DNA of 51,018 nt from JBOHPP01 sp050731755 (GTDB lineage: Bacteria > Methylomirabilota > Methylomirabilia > Rokubacteriales > CSP1-6), in assembly GCA_050731755.1 (NCBI GenBank), contig JBOHPP010000038.1, positions 1 to 51,018 on the forward strand. Direction: 5' to 3'. Position 1 is the stretch's first letter; every line of letters begins with the position of its first letter. Shown here in pieces: positions 16,980 through 25,094 of this stretch. The notes beneath the pieces are model-generated. The model was not told the origin of the DNA. It was given only the letters and a program-made list of their open reading frames with translations, and did not search any database. The translations under genes were made by a program, and so were the position numbers.

Positions 16980-18310
16980 GCTACCGTCTCGTCCGCGCGT
17001 TCGCCCGGCTCCTGCTCGGCGTCTTCTATCGCCGGATCGAGGTCGTCCACGCCGCGCGTGTGCCGGCGGCCGGTCCCCTGATCCTCGCTGCGAACCACCA
17101 GAACGCGCTCGTGGACCCCATGCTGCTCATGGCCAGCCTCGACCGGCCGATGATCCCGCTGGCCAAAGCCCCGCTCTTCCGCCATCCGCTCATCGGGCCG
17201 TTTCTCCGCCTGCTCGGCGCCCTGCCGGTTCACCGGCGGCAGGATCCTGGATCGGACCCCGCCGAGAACGAGGCGATGTTCCGCGGCGCGACTCGAGCCC
17301 TGGCCGCCGGGGGCGCGATCCTGGTCTTCCCGGAGGGCGCCAGTGAACCCGAGCCGGTCCTGCGCCCGCTCCGAACCGGCACGGCACGCCTGCTCCTCGC
17401 TGCCGAGGCGGCAGGCGCGCCCGGTGTCGCGCTGGTGCCGGCGGCCGTCGTCTACCAGGAGCCGGGAGCGTTCCGAGCCGCCCGGGCGTTGGTGATGTTC
17501 GGCGAACCGATCGTCACCAGCGACGGCATCGCGCTCTACGCCACCGATCCGGTGGGCGCGGTGCGCCGCCTCACTGAGCGCCTGGCCGCGCGGCTGCGGG
17601 CGGTGATGGAAGACGCGGAAGATCGGCAGTCTCGGCGCTTTCTGGAAATGGTGACCGCGATGTGGGCCCAGGGTTCACCTGTCGCGCACGACCCGGCGGC
17701 TCGGGCGGCGTGGGTGAAGCAGGCGACGAGCGTCTACCGGCACCTGCGCGGGATGGCGCCCGAGCGTCTGGAGGCCTTGCGGCGGCGAGTCGAGCGGTAC
17801 ACCAAGGCCCTCGACTTGGCCGGGCTCGGGGAGGCTCGCGGTTCGCGGGAGGCGCGGATGGCCGCGGCCCGCTACGCCGTCCGCGAAGGGCTGGCGCTGA
17901 TTCTGGGGACGCCCCTGGCGCTGTTGGGGACCGTGCTTCACGTCGCGCCCTACCAGCTCACGCGCCTGGCCGTCCGGGCCCTCCGGCCCGAGCTGGATGA
18001 GGAAGCGACGTACAAGATGGCGGCAGCGACGGTGCTGTATCCGTCGTGCTGGGTCGGTGAGGGCTGGCTGGTGGCCACGCGGGGCGGACCGTGGTGGCTG
18101 GTGGCCTTCGTGCTCGCCCTCCTGCCTGCCGGCTTCTTTGCGCTGAGCTGGCGCGAGCGGGTCGAGCGCCTCAGGCGTGAGACGCGAGGCTTCCTGGCGT
18201 TCCTCCTCCGCCGCGATCTGGGCCAGCGCCTCGCAGCCCGGCGGCGCGTGATCCTCGACGCGATGACGGTGCTGGGGCGTTCGCTTCCGCCTGACGCGCC
18301 CGCTGGATGA
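16943..18310 (+). CDS. PlsC-type 1-acylglycerol-3-phosphate acyltransferase with C-terminal membrane extension
   Basis: A 455-residue acyltransferase of the LPLAT family, which transfers an acyl chain to a lysophospholipid or glycerol phosphate. Motif I is NHQNALVDP, with five residues between His and Asp rather than the common four; motif III is FPEGASEPEP (canonical FPEGTR). The usual family is about 250 residues; here the C-terminal half adds helical sequence and two membrane segments (LALILGTPLALLGTVLHVA and WWLVAFVLALLPAGFFALSW). The first ATG that keeps the amphipathic N-terminus is 16943, overlapping the upstream gene by 37 bp, so translational coupling is likely. Confidence 0.82.
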   Translation: MAGAPSAARRGLSYRLVRAFARLLLGVFYRRIEVVHAARVPAAGPLILAANHQNALVDPMLLMASLDRPMIPLAKAPLFRHPLIGPFLRLLGALPVHRRQDPGSDPAENEAMFRGATRALAAGGAILVFPEGASEPEPVLRPLRTGTARLLLAAEAAGAPGVALVPAAVVYQEPGAFRAARALVMFGEPIVTSDGIALYATDPVGAVRRLTERLAARLRAVMEDAEDRQSRRFLEMVTAMWAQGSPVAHDPAARAAWVKQATSVYRHLRGMAPERLEALRRRVERYTKALDLAGLGEARGSREARMAAARYAVREGLALILGTPLALLGTVLHVAPYQLTRLAVRALRPELDEEATYKMAAATVLYPSCWVGEGWLVATRGGPWWLVAFVLALLPAGFFALSWRERVERLRRETRGFLAFLLRRDLGQRLAARRRVILDAMTVLGRSLPPDAPAG

Positions 18311-18385
18311 TCGCGGGACCGGCGCCGTTGTAACAACGCCACACCCGGCATCTGCTGGCACGCAATCCGCATCCCGTTCCGGGGT

Positions 18386-19147
18386 ATGAAAACCGTGGTC
18401 GGCACTTTTACAGAACGTGCGGCGGCCGAACGCGCCATGCGGGCGATCGAGGCCGCCGGCATCCCGCGAGACAAAATCAGCCTTGTCTTTCCGGATGATC
18501 GCTCCTTGGCTGGAGTACCCACCACGGAGGCCGAGCCTCCAGGCATCGGGCGCGCCCTCGGCGGAGTCGTCGGTGGAGCGACCGGCGCCGCCACCGGTCT
18601 GCAGGCGGGTGCGCTCGTCAGCATGTTCGTGCCGGGCGTCGGTCCCGTGCTTGCACTGGGGCTGCTGGGAGCGGCCGTGCTGGGCGTGGCCGGCGTCGCC
18701 ATTGGCGAAGCCCTGGACACCACGCTCCGAGAGGGTCTGCCCAAGGACGAGCTGTACGTTTACGAGGATGCGCTCCGCCAGGGTCGCAGTCTCGTCGTGG
18801 CCCTAGCCGCTGACGAGACCGAGGCCGAGAACGTGCGTCGCGTGCTGGCCGAGGCGGGAGCCGAAAGCCTCGACGCCGCGCGCGAGCGCTGGTGGATCGG
18901 ACTGCGGGAGGCCGAGGCCGCCGCCTACACCGCCGCCGGAGGCGAGTTCGCGCGTGACGAGACAGACTACCGCTGCGGCTTCGAGGCGGCCCTGAGCCTG
19001 GGCCCGGAGGCGGGGCCTCACGGTGAGGCGCTCGGTCACCTGAGAGAGCGCTACCCCGAGACTTGCGAGCGCGAGGCCTTCCGGCGCGGCTACGAGCGAG
19101 CACGCTCCGGGGCGGAAGCCCGGGCTCGCTCGCCCCGCGCGGCTTGA
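18386..19147 (+). CDS. General-stress-type protein with glycine-zipper membrane segment
   Basis: A 253-residue protein. The N-terminus MKTVVGTFTERAAAERAMRA with IPRDKISLV is the short ferredoxin-like fold found in YflT/general stress protein 17M and related proteins. A Gly/Ala-rich pair of membrane helices (IGRALGGVVGGATGAATGL and ALGLLGAAVLGVAGVAIGEA) follows, then a second alpha/beta repeat (RQGRSLVVALAADETEAENV) and a charged Tyr/Arg-rich tail. Related proteins are often stress-induced in bacteria; the role here is inferred. A small inverted motif, GTTG-TAA-CAAC, lies 50 bp upstream at 18327-18337 and could be an operator. Confidence 0.7.
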   Translation: MKTVVGTFTERAAAERAMRAIEAAGIPRDKISLVFPDDRSLAGVPTTEAEPPGIGRALGGVVGGATGAATGLQAGALVSMFVPGVGPVLALGLLGAAVLGVAGVAIGEALDTTLREGLPKDELYVYEDALRQGRSLVVALAADETEAENVRRVLAEAGAESLDAARERWWIGLREAEAAAYTAAGGEFARDETDYRCGFEAALSLGPEAGPHGEALGHLRERYPETCEREAFRRGYERARSGAEARARSPRAA

Positions 19148-19177
19148 CACGCCACAAATCCCCTGAGGAGGAACGCC

Positions 19178-19477
19178 ATGGCACGGTGGCTGAATGATTT
19201 CGTGGATACGCTGCCCTTCGAACGGCGCCGGCCGCAGTCGACAGGTCTCGGCGCGGGGAGCCTGGGACTGCTCGCGCTAGGCCTGGGAGCCGGTCTCATG
19301 TATTTCTTCGACCCCGAGCTGGGGTACCGCCGCCGGGCGGCCTTCCGGACGGCACTCGGTGACCTCAGGCGACGGACCGGCGAGGCCCTGGACGACGCTT
19401 CGCGGGACGTAGCCCGGCGGGCCCGCGCTGTCGGCGTCGTGCGGTCGGCTACGCCTCCGGAAGCGCAATTACCCTGA
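19178..19477 (+). CDS. Small single-pass membrane protein, YtxH-like
   Basis: A 99-residue protein with one Gly/Leu-rich transmembrane helix (GLLALGLGAGLMYFFDPELG) followed by the positively charged motif YRRRAAF and an amphipathic helix. FDPxxGxRRR after the membrane helix is common in small stress-associated membrane proteins of many soil bacteria. GAGGAGGAACGCC precedes the ATG. It probably forms an operon with the stress-type protein upstream (30-bp gap). Its end overlaps the convergent metallophosphoesterase gene by 29 bp. Confidence 0.75.
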   Translation: MARWLNDFVDTLPFERRRPQSTGLGAGSLGLLALGLGAGLMYFFDPELGYRRRAAFRTALGDLRRRTGEALDDASRDVARRARAVGVVRSATPPEAQLP

Positions 19478-20168
19478 ACGGCGGACGGTCCGGAAAGGCG
19501 CGCTGCAGCAGCGGGATGGCGACGTTGTAGACCGGAGCGTCGCCCCGCGTGCGCCCCTCGAGGCTGCCGTGGTGTGCATGTCCGTGCACCACGACAGTCA
19601 CGGGGTAGCGAGTCAACGGATCCTCCAGCCGGCTCGAGCCGAGGAACGGATAGATCTCCGGCGGCTCGCCCTTGACCGTGCCCTCGACGGGCGCGTAATG
19701 GAGGACCGCGACCTGGCGCGAGGTCCGCAGCTTGGCGAGGGCGGATTCCAGCCGGAGCGCTTCGTCGACCGCCGCGTGCACGAAGCTCTTGACCGCCTCC
19801 TCGCCCCACGGTTGGAGCGCCCGGGCGCCGAAGCCGCCGGCGAAGCCTTTCACGCCGGCGAACCCCACGCCCCGGATCTCCACGGCATCGCCGTCCAGCA
19901 CATGAACCCCGGCGTCGGCCAGCACCGATTTGACAACGTCCGGCCGGCCCGTCTCGTAGTCGTGATTGCCAAGGACGGCCACGATCGGAACCTTGATGCC
20001 GGTCAGCGCCCGAGCGAGCGCTCGGGCTTCGTCTTCGGTGCCGTGGTCGGTCAGGTCGCCGGCCAGGACCAGGACGTCGGCCACGTCGGGCACCGGGGCG
20101 AGGAGTTGGACCAACGTCTCCGGCGGCGTCCGCGGGCAGTGTAGGTCAGCGGTCGCTGCCAGCCGCAT
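19449..20168 (-). CDS. Metallophosphoesterase
   Basis: A 239-residue calcineurin-like phosphoesterase. Motifs appear in order: DLH (residues 8-10), GDLTD, GNHDYE, and the C-terminal GHAHHGS with VVVHGH. These bind two metals and hydrolyse phosphoesters; the physiological substrate is unknown. It lies downstream of the nucleotidyltransferase-like gene, overlapping it by 23 bp, so the two are likely co-translated and may act on a shared substrate. The gene ends inside the convergent small membrane gene. Confidence 0.88.
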   Translation of the reverse strand: MRLAATADLHCPRTPPETLVQLLAPVPDVADVLVLAGDLTDHGTEDEARALARALTGIKVPIVAVLGNHDYETGRPDVVKSVLADAGVHVLDGDAVEIRGVGFAGVKGFAGGFGARALQPWGEEAVKSFVHAAVDEALRLESALAKLRTSRQVAVLHYAPVEGTVKGEPPEIYPFLGSSRLEDPLTRYPVTVVVHGHAHHGSLEGRTRGDAPVYNVAIPLLQRAFPDRPPFRVIALPEA

Positions 20169-20991
20169 GGTCCTGACCGACCACGCCGGTCGCCGTGGGC
20201 GGCGGCCCCTCGATGGCCGCCGTCCACTCGGCGACTTCGTCTTCCGTCATCGAGGCCGGCCCTACGAGCCGCGCGTCGCGATAGCCCCAAGTGTCGACGT
20301 CGACGAGGTACTGGGCCCGGGAAAGCAGCGTGCCGCAGCACACGGGATCGGACGGAGCGTCCCGCCGGCTCTCCTCCCCCAGGCGCCGCGCAAGCGCCTC
20401 CATGACCCAGGACGGAATTCGGCCGCGCTCGGCCGGGTAGATGAAGCCGAAGAGCACGAGATGGCTGAAGAGGACGCGCCAGTGTCGGCCGAACCGCCGG
20501 AGCAGGCGCCGCCAGTCCAGCCGCTCGGCGTCGGCCCGAAGCAGATGGGCGACGTCGGCGCCGTCGTAGCGCTCCCGCTCCATGATGAAGCCCTTCGACC
20601 AGATCATCTCCTCGGGGGGACAAAGCTCGACGGACACCCCCAGCACCGTCGCCTCCACGGCGTGCGCGAACCACTCGTCGTCCACAGTGGCGCAGCCGTT
20701 GCCCGAGCTGAAGATGATGTCGATCACGTCGTCGCCCGAGAAGGCCTTGCCCAGCCAGTGGGCGAACGTCAGCTCCGTGCTGTAGCCGGCGGCCCCGAGC
20801 GCGCGCAGGGCCAGCGCGCTGTCCCGAGGGTGGACGAACACGTCGAGGTCCTTGGTGTCGCGGCAGACGCCGGTGTAGCGCTCGAGCGCGTAGGCGCCGC
20901 CAACCAGGAACGGCACCCCGGCTTTCTGGAGCGCCCGGAGGGCGGCCACATAGAAGCCGGTGGGGTCCTTCGCCGGTGCAGACGCGTTCAT
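20146..20991 (-). CDS. Nucleotidyltransferase-fold protein
   Basis: A 281-residue protein. VGGAYALERY ... TKDLDVFV near residues 31-53 matches the GG-x-DxD signature of minimal nucleotidyltransferases, where the two Asp bind metal. The remainder (DDVIDIIFSSGNG; YDGADVAHLLRADAERLDWR) follows the pattern of HI0933/MNT-type proteins that act on small molecules or RNA ends. The catalytic third Asp may be D in VIDIIF. The C-terminal ~20 residues are encoded in the overlap with the metallophosphoesterase gene. Not close enough to an AbiEii or kanamycin-transferase sequence to name a substrate. Confidence 0.75.
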   Translation of the reverse strand: MNASAPAKDPTGFYVAALRALQKAGVPFLVGGAYALERYTGVCRDTKDLDVFVHPRDSALALRALGAAGYSTELTFAHWLGKAFSGDDVIDIIFSSGNGCATVDDEWFAHAVEATVLGVSVELCPPEEMIWSKGFIMERERYDGADVAHLLRADAERLDWRRLLRRFGRHWRVLFSHLVLFGFIYPAERGRIPSWVMEALARRLGEESRRDAPSDPVCCGTLLSRAQYLVDVDTWGYRDARLVGPASMTEDEVAEWTAAIEGPPPTATGVVGQDHAAGSDR

Positions 20992-21077
20992 GAACCAGAT
21001 GGGGCTGCAGGTTCTGTGCCGCTGAGGGCGTGAAACAACTCGGCGCGCGGCAGATCACTTGTGCCGCTGGCGGCAGG

Positions 21078-21419
21078 CTATCCGATTCGTCGCTCGCAGG
21101 CGACGGGGTCTGTCGCAAGGCGCGCGGCCTGCTGCTGCCGGGTTACGCGTATTCGTGGGAGCCGGCCGCGCGTGCAACGGTATACCGTGCTCTTGCTGAC
21201 TTTGAGCGGCGCCATGATCTCGGCCTGGCTGAGGCGGGCGGCCCGGTAAGTGAGGATGGCGTCGCTCAAACCAGCGTTGATGACACCGTTACGCTGGCTG
21301 CGCCAGTCCTTGATCGCGGCACGGACCCCGAAGACCCCCTCGCCCTCGAGCAGGCCGGCGAGCCAGGCGATCTCCGCTGGGCGGATCAGGGGTCGCTGCA
21401 ATCCCGCTGGTAGGAACAT
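21078..21419 (-). pseudogene. LAGLIDADG endonuclease remnant with HTH
   Basis: The translation contains IAWLAGLLEGEGVFGVRA, a clear LAGLIDADG signature, followed within 40 residues by a helix-turn-helix (RLSQAEIMAPLKVSKSTVYR) and a basic tail. Functional single-motif enzymes need roughly 100 or more residues of fold after the motif; here that core is replaced by the HTH, so this is probably a deleted or scrambled copy. The possible start at ATG 21419 lies inside the 3' end of the zinc-ribbon gene in another frame. It could be a small transcription regulator derived from an endonuclease. Confidence 0.5.
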
Positions 21420-21526
21420 CGAGGGCACACGATCTTGCACTTCTGTTCCTCCATTTGCTCTCCGCACCGCTCGCAGAAGTGCAGCCACTCGATCCGGCCG
21501 CCACGGTCGATGGCGCGATCGTGCAT
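21386..21526 (-). CDS. 46-residue zinc-ribbon microprotein
   Basis: The frame reads MHDRAIDRGGRIEWLHF, then CERCGEQMEEQKC, then CPRCSYQRDCSDP and a TGA stop. Two CxxC knuckles plus a further Cys (KC and RDC) form a rubredoxin/zinc-ribbon-like site. The CP-CxYxRDCSDP ending is characteristic of small zinc-ribbon proteins seen in soil bacteria. The length is under 50 residues, so it is easily missed. There is no strong ribosome binding site (GAGTCTGACGTCG before the ATG). Its 3' end overlaps the LAGLIDADG remnant. Confidence 0.6.
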   Translation of the reverse strand: MHDRAIDRGGRIEWLHFCERCGEQMEEQKCKIVCPRCSYQRDCSDP

Positions 21527-21593
21527 CGACGTCAGACTCGCACCACCGGAGGTGGAAAGTCAACGAGCTGGCGATGCCGTAGACTAGAAGCCC

Positions 21594-22094
21594 ATGGCCA
21601 ACGCCCCCTGGGACGATCCCGAGCTGATCAGGCACGTGTTCGAGGCCACGCGTGTGGTGCGCCGCCCGCTGGCCGGCATCATCGCCGGCTACCACGTGCT
21701 GCCGTACATCGTGGTCGGCGGCGAGCGCGAGCACCCCGGCCGGTCGGTGGAGGTGCGGGGGCGCATCCGGGTCTCCCCCCGGCTGGTCATCGCGCCCGGA
21801 CGGGATGGGCCGACCTATGGCGAGCTGTTCGGTGAGCGAGACCTGATGCACCAGACCCTGGTGGCCCGTGTCTTCAGCTTCCGCTACGCGCCTCGCCTGG
21901 CCCTGGAAAGCGAAGAGCTCCAGATCCGGCGCCAGACCCGGGACCCCGAAGGGCAGCTCGAGCGCGTGCTGGAGGAGCTGACCCAGCGCGAGATCATCAA
22001 CACCGGCGTCATCGTCTCACCCGACGCCCGGTTTTACCCGGTCTCCATCGACCGTTTCATCCGCGAGATCCTGGACGAAGAGTTCCGCGACTGA
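21594..22094 (+). CDS. Conserved-looking soluble protein, unknown function
   Basis: A 166-residue protein with an N-terminal helical start (WDDPELIRHVFEATRVVRRP), a beta-rich middle (GYHVLPYIVVGGE, VEVRGRIRVSPRLVIAP) and a helical end (LEELTQREIINTGVIVSPD). No family is recognised. A TAGACT hexamer ends eight bases before the ATG at 21594, so the mRNA may be leaderless, and there is no ribosome binding site. It converges with the response regulator on the other strand. Confidence 0.6.
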   Translation: MANAPWDDPELIRHVFEATRVVRRPLAGIIAGYHVLPYIVVGGEREHPGRSVEVRGRIRVSPRLVIAPGRDGPTYGELFGERDLMHQTLVARVFSFRYAPRLALESEELQIRRQTRDPEGQLERVLEELTQREIINTGVIVSPDARFYPVSIDRFIREILDEEFRD

Positions 22095-22123
22095 CTGGCT
22101 ACACCTGTATCTGGGAGGCTGAT

Positions 22124-22639
22124 CTACACCGTCAGGGCGCGGCGGACGACGGCCCGGATCTGATCCAGCGAGAACGGCTTGGAGACGAGGAAGTCCACGC
22201 CCCGGCTGTGAACCTCCTCGGCCGTGAAGCGGTCGCCCCAGCCGGTCACCAGAACGACGGGCGTCGCCGGACGGTTGGCCTTGACGTGGGCGGCGACATC
22301 CCAGCCGGTCAGCCCGCGCATCCCGAGGTCGGTCACGACCACGTCGAAGGCCTCGGCGTCGAAGCGCGCCACGGCTTCCCGCCCGTTGGCACACGTGGTG
22401 ACCAGGTACCCTTCGCGGCCGAGAGTGGTGGCGATGACGTCGCGGACGCCCGGCTCGTCGTCGATGACGAGCACCCTGGTGTCCGGGCGGGGCAGAGCCG
22501 CTGGCCGGGGCGCCGTCTCGGTACCGCCGGGCCCGGGCCCGACGAGGGTGCTGATCACACCGCCCGCTTCGCTCGTGGCGGCGGACAACATCTTGTCCCG
22601 TGCCTGTCGTCCGCCGCCGGCGCCGCGCCCGGTCGACAC
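22124..22639 (-). CDS. Response regulator receiver protein
   Basis: A 171-residue stand-alone REC protein. After a variable Gly/Pro-rich lead of ~50 residues comes TRVLVIDDEPGVRDVI (acidic pair), VVVTDLGM (phospho-acceptor Asp), VLVTGWGD (Thr switch) and VSKPFS (Lys). No output domain follows, so it probably works by protein contact. The start is GTG at 22639, directly after the TGA of the upstream gene (TGAGTG), with AAGGAAC eight bases before it, so translation is coupled. The coiled-coil fusion encoded upstream is the natural candidate partner. Confidence 0.85.
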   Translation of the reverse strand: MSTGRGAGGGRQARDKMLSAATSEAGGVISTLVGPGPGGTETAPRPAALPRPDTRVLVIDDEPGVRDVIATTLGREGYLVTTCANGREAVARFDAEAFDVVVTDLGMRGLTGWDVAAHVKANRPATPVVLVTGWGDRFTAEEVHSRGVDFLVSKPFSLDQIRAVVRRALTV

Positions 22640-23416
22640 TCAACGTTCCTTCAAGACGGCCAGCACCTCGCCGGCCAGGCGCGCGATCTCGTTCACGCTG
22701 CGCTGAACGGTGTCGGACAGGGCTGACCGATCCGCCACCAGGCGGTCGGTCTCGGTCCCCAGCCGCGCGACCTCTCGCTGGAGATCTTCGAGCTCACGCT
22801 GCAGCCGGGCAACGTGATCGTCGGCGGCGCCGGCGCGTCGGCGCAGCTCGTCACACTCCTGGACCATGCCCGGGATGACCCGCGTCAGCATCTGCTGGCT
22901 GTCGCGGACCCACGCTTCCACGTTGCGCCAAGCCTGCGTGACGGTATCGGTGCTTTCCATAGCCGAGACCTCGTCGATCGGGGGTTGCGATGGTGGCGTG
23001 CTGCACTTCGCCTCGGACATCTTCCACGTCGGCACGATCACCACCGAATGGTGGCGGGTATCCTCCCAATAATCCACAGCGCGTCGCCGGTCCCGCTGGC
23101 GGCGATCGGGCTGATGCAACGCGCGCGCCTTTCGACGGTCCCCGCGCCGCCGGTCGAGCAGGACCTGGACCCGAGGGTCGTCGAGGAATTGCTCGCTGAC
23201 CTGGGTGAGCAGGTCGGCGGCGTGGCGGGCGACGACCACCAGGAAGCGGACCCGGGGCTCTCGCCCGCTCGGCTCGTGTTCCTGGGCGCGCTTGAGCGTT
23301 TGCAGCTTGTGCCGCCAGCACACGCCCGTCGTTTCGCGCGGATCGTCGTACGGTGGACGCTCCCCGATAAGCCCTGGCCGACCTTCGGAACGACAGGACG
23401 CGCAGATGACTCTCAC
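22640..23416 (-). CDS. Zinc-motif / Arg-rich domain fused to a coiled coil
   Basis: A continuous 258-residue frame. The N-terminus has CASC (residues 5-8) and, about 30 residues on, GVCWRHK, a possible metal site. Next is RVRFLVVVARHAADLL with FLDDPRVQVLLDRRRGDRRK and DRRQRDRRRA, an alpha/beta unit with repeated DRRxGDRR-type basic runs typical of small uncharacterised proteins in this kind of genome. Residues ~150-258 are a coiled coil related to the protein at 15113. GGAGG six bases before GTG 23416 marks the first start; a second in-frame ATG at 22960, with GAGGT upstream, could give a separate 106-residue coiled-coil product. Confidence 0.65.
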   Translation of the reverse strand: MRVICASCRSEGRPGLIGERPPYDDPRETTGVCWRHKLQTLKRAQEHEPSGREPRVRFLVVVARHAADLLTQVSEQFLDDPRVQVLLDRRRGDRRKARALHQPDRRQRDRRRAVDYWEDTRHHSVVIVPTWKMSEAKCSTPPSQPPIDEVSAMESTDTVTQAWRNVEAWVRDSQQMLTRVIPGMVQECDELRRRAGAADDHVARLQRELEDLQREVARLGTETDRLVADRSALSDTVQRSVNEIARLAGEVLAVLKER

Positions 23417-23714
23417 CGTGATCCTCCGGCTGACCCGCCTTACGGGGAGGCGGCCGAAAGGATAGGGTCTCTTCAGCGCCGCGTCAAGCGCGCGCGAACC
23501 ACCGGGGAGCTCCAACCACCACCACCACCACGAGCGCAGTACGTGGAGCGATCGAGAGGCTAACTGCCGATTTTCGTTCCGTCCGGCCGTCGGCGTGAAC
23601 CCGGCCCGGCCCTTGCTAGTTCACTGGCCGAGCAGTTTTCTCCACGGCGAGGTACTGGAGGTCTCCATCACGGCGGGGGCGGGCGGCGAGCGGACGCCAG
23701 ACGAGGGGCGCGGC

Positions 23715-23930
23715 ATGGATCGGGCTACCCAAGACCTGCTCTTGGAGCTTCAGGCGGGCCCCACCGATCTTGCGAAGCTCGTCGGCGCGGTGCTTCGACG
23801 AGACCGCCCCACGGTCGCCGTCGAGGCCGACGCTATGGCGCGGTGGAACCGGGACGCGGCGAGCCACTGGCAGCTGGTCAAGGCGTGGCTGACTGCGCGC
23901 GGTGTGCGCGTCACGGTGGTGAGCCGGTAA
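23715..23930 (+). CDS. Small protein of unknown function
   Basis: A 71-residue protein beginning MDRATQDLLLELQAGPTDLA with RWNRDAASHWQLVKAWLTAR in its second half. GAGGGG seven bases before the ATG supports it. It looks mainly helical and soluble. It lies just left of the candidate attachment-site repeat at 23949. No family is recognised. Confidence 0.5.
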   Translation: MDRATQDLLLELQAGPTDLAKLVGAVLRRDRPTVAVEADAMARWNRDAASHWQLVKAWLTARGVRVTVVSR

Positions 23931-23948
23931 GCCGGCAGGGTTCGTAGG

Positions 23949-23964
23949 GTTGGTGGAGCTGAGG
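23949..23964. repeat. 16-bp copy of the tRNA-Ala 3' end (candidate att site)
   Basis: The 16 bases starting GTTGGTGGAGC and ending TGAGG are identical to 34146-34161, which cover the CCA end, acceptor strand and two bases of the T-arm of tRNA-Ala. The two copies are in direct orientation about 10.2 kb apart. Site-specific elements integrating at tRNA 3' ends leave such repeats. The rest of 23931-24287 holds no gene I can support. Confidence 0.5.
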
Positions 23965-24287
23965 ATGCCGACAGCCCTACCTCCTACCAGTCTCCAACAT
24001 CTTGGGCCGTCGGAAGAGCACGGACGCTCACCAAGCGAATCGGACGCGGTTTTGGTGAAGGACAACCCCTCTCCAGGCCTGTGGCATGCTCAGCCGACGG
24101 CTTCGCGTCCCTGTCACACGAATCTTCGGGTTCGCGGGGCAATCAGCCACGTCAGGTCCCTCTTTGACGCCGCTCTGGCCCAGAAGACTCAACGAGTGCC
24201 GAGGGTGGCTCGGCGCCCGACGCGGCTCCCGGGTCTCGTGGCGACCCTATGGGGACCGACCGTCGGGACGCAGCACGGCGGGGCCGG

Positions 24288-24767
24288 CTACTTGAGGGCG
24301 TCCACCCCCGCCTTGGCGATCTGGCCGTCCTGTTCCCCGGTCACACCCGACACGCCGACGGCTCCCACGATCCGGCCGTCGACGAGGATGGGGAGCCCGC
24401 CATCGAAGGGGGCTGCACCCTCAAGCTTCAGGATGCGGAGGCCGGCGCCGCCGCCCGCCACCACGTCCTGCCAGACCTTGCTAGGCCGCCGGTAGGCCAC
24501 GGCACTCCAGGCCTTCTGGCGGGCCACCTCGATGCTGCCGAACTGGGTGTCGTCCAGCCGCTGGAGCAGGACGATGTTGCCGCCTGAATCCAGGATGGCG
24601 ATCACCACGGGCCAATTGTTCTTCTTGGCCTCGGCCTCCGCCCCGGCCATCACCTTCTTCGCCTGCTCAAGGGTAATGGACGGCCCGTAGGCCGGCTGGG
24701 CCTCTGCCCACCCGATCACCCCGATCACCACCGCCGCGATGAAAAGACACGTCAACGACTGCTTCAT
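24288..24767 (-). CDS. Exported GlcG/HbpS-family protein
   Basis: A 159-residue protein with a Sec signal peptide (MKQSLTCLFIAAVVIGVIGW, cleavage near AEA-QP) and a GlcG/HbpS (DUF336) domain: LEQAKKVMAGAEAEAKKNNW, ILDSGGNIVLLQRLDD, and the Gly-rich GGLPILVDGRIVGAVGVSG. Relatives bind haem or cobalamin, or lie in glycolate or diol catabolic operons. AGGGGAA before ATG 24767 supports the start. It is transcribed away from the large cyclase gene; a 9-bp inverted repeat at 24809-24817/24846-24854 lies upstream and may be a regulator site or leader hairpin. Confidence 0.85.
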   Translation of the reverse strand: MKQSLTCLFIAAVVIGVIGWAEAQPAYGPSITLEQAKKVMAGAEAEAKKNNWPVVIAILDSGGNIVLLQRLDDTQFGSIEVARQKAWSAVAYRRPSKVWQDVVAGGGAGLRILKLEGAAPFDGGLPILVDGRIVGAVGVSGVTGEQDGQIAKAGVDALK

Positions 24768-25015
24768 GGCAGGTTCCCCTTCTGGCAGGAATTCACGGTA
24801 ACGGTTTTGTAGCCCGCACGCCCCCTTGCAAGAGCCGTTGCGGAGGCGGGCTACGCGCACACAGACGCCCCCGCCGGTTTTCGTGACCGACGAGGGCATC
24901 GAACGGCTGTCCACGGACCCGAGCCAGGGGCATCGAAGCCTCCCCTGAAGGGTCGGAGGGTCAGGACGGTGGCCGGACTCTGTGCCGGCCCCCATCGTTT
25001 GTCAAGGGAGGTTCC

Positions 25016-25045
25016 TTGACCGCTCCTGACGCGCCGGGCTACTCT
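25016..25045 (+). promoter_or_regulatory. Candidate sigma-70-type promoter for the large cyclase gene
   Basis: TTGACC at 25016-25021 and TACTCT at 25040-25045 are separated by 18 bases and lie 50 bp before the start codon at 25095. The -35 matches five of six consensus bases; the -10 is weaker. Confidence 0.4.
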
Positions 25046-25094
25046 CCCGTCACCGTCCCGATCCTTCACCCGCCCGGCTGTCGGGAGGTCCCCG

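Noticed and set aside
23514..23536. CCACCACCACCACCACGAG run as a regulatory repeat
   Set aside because: A short trinucleotide run in a GC-rich gap; no partner copies or function can be seen.
23950..24495. Plus-strand frame of 181 codons starting MVELRMPTALPP
   Set aside because: Its beginning is the tRNA-Ala 3'-end copy and the rest overlaps the HbpS-family gene; there is no ribosome binding site or domain.
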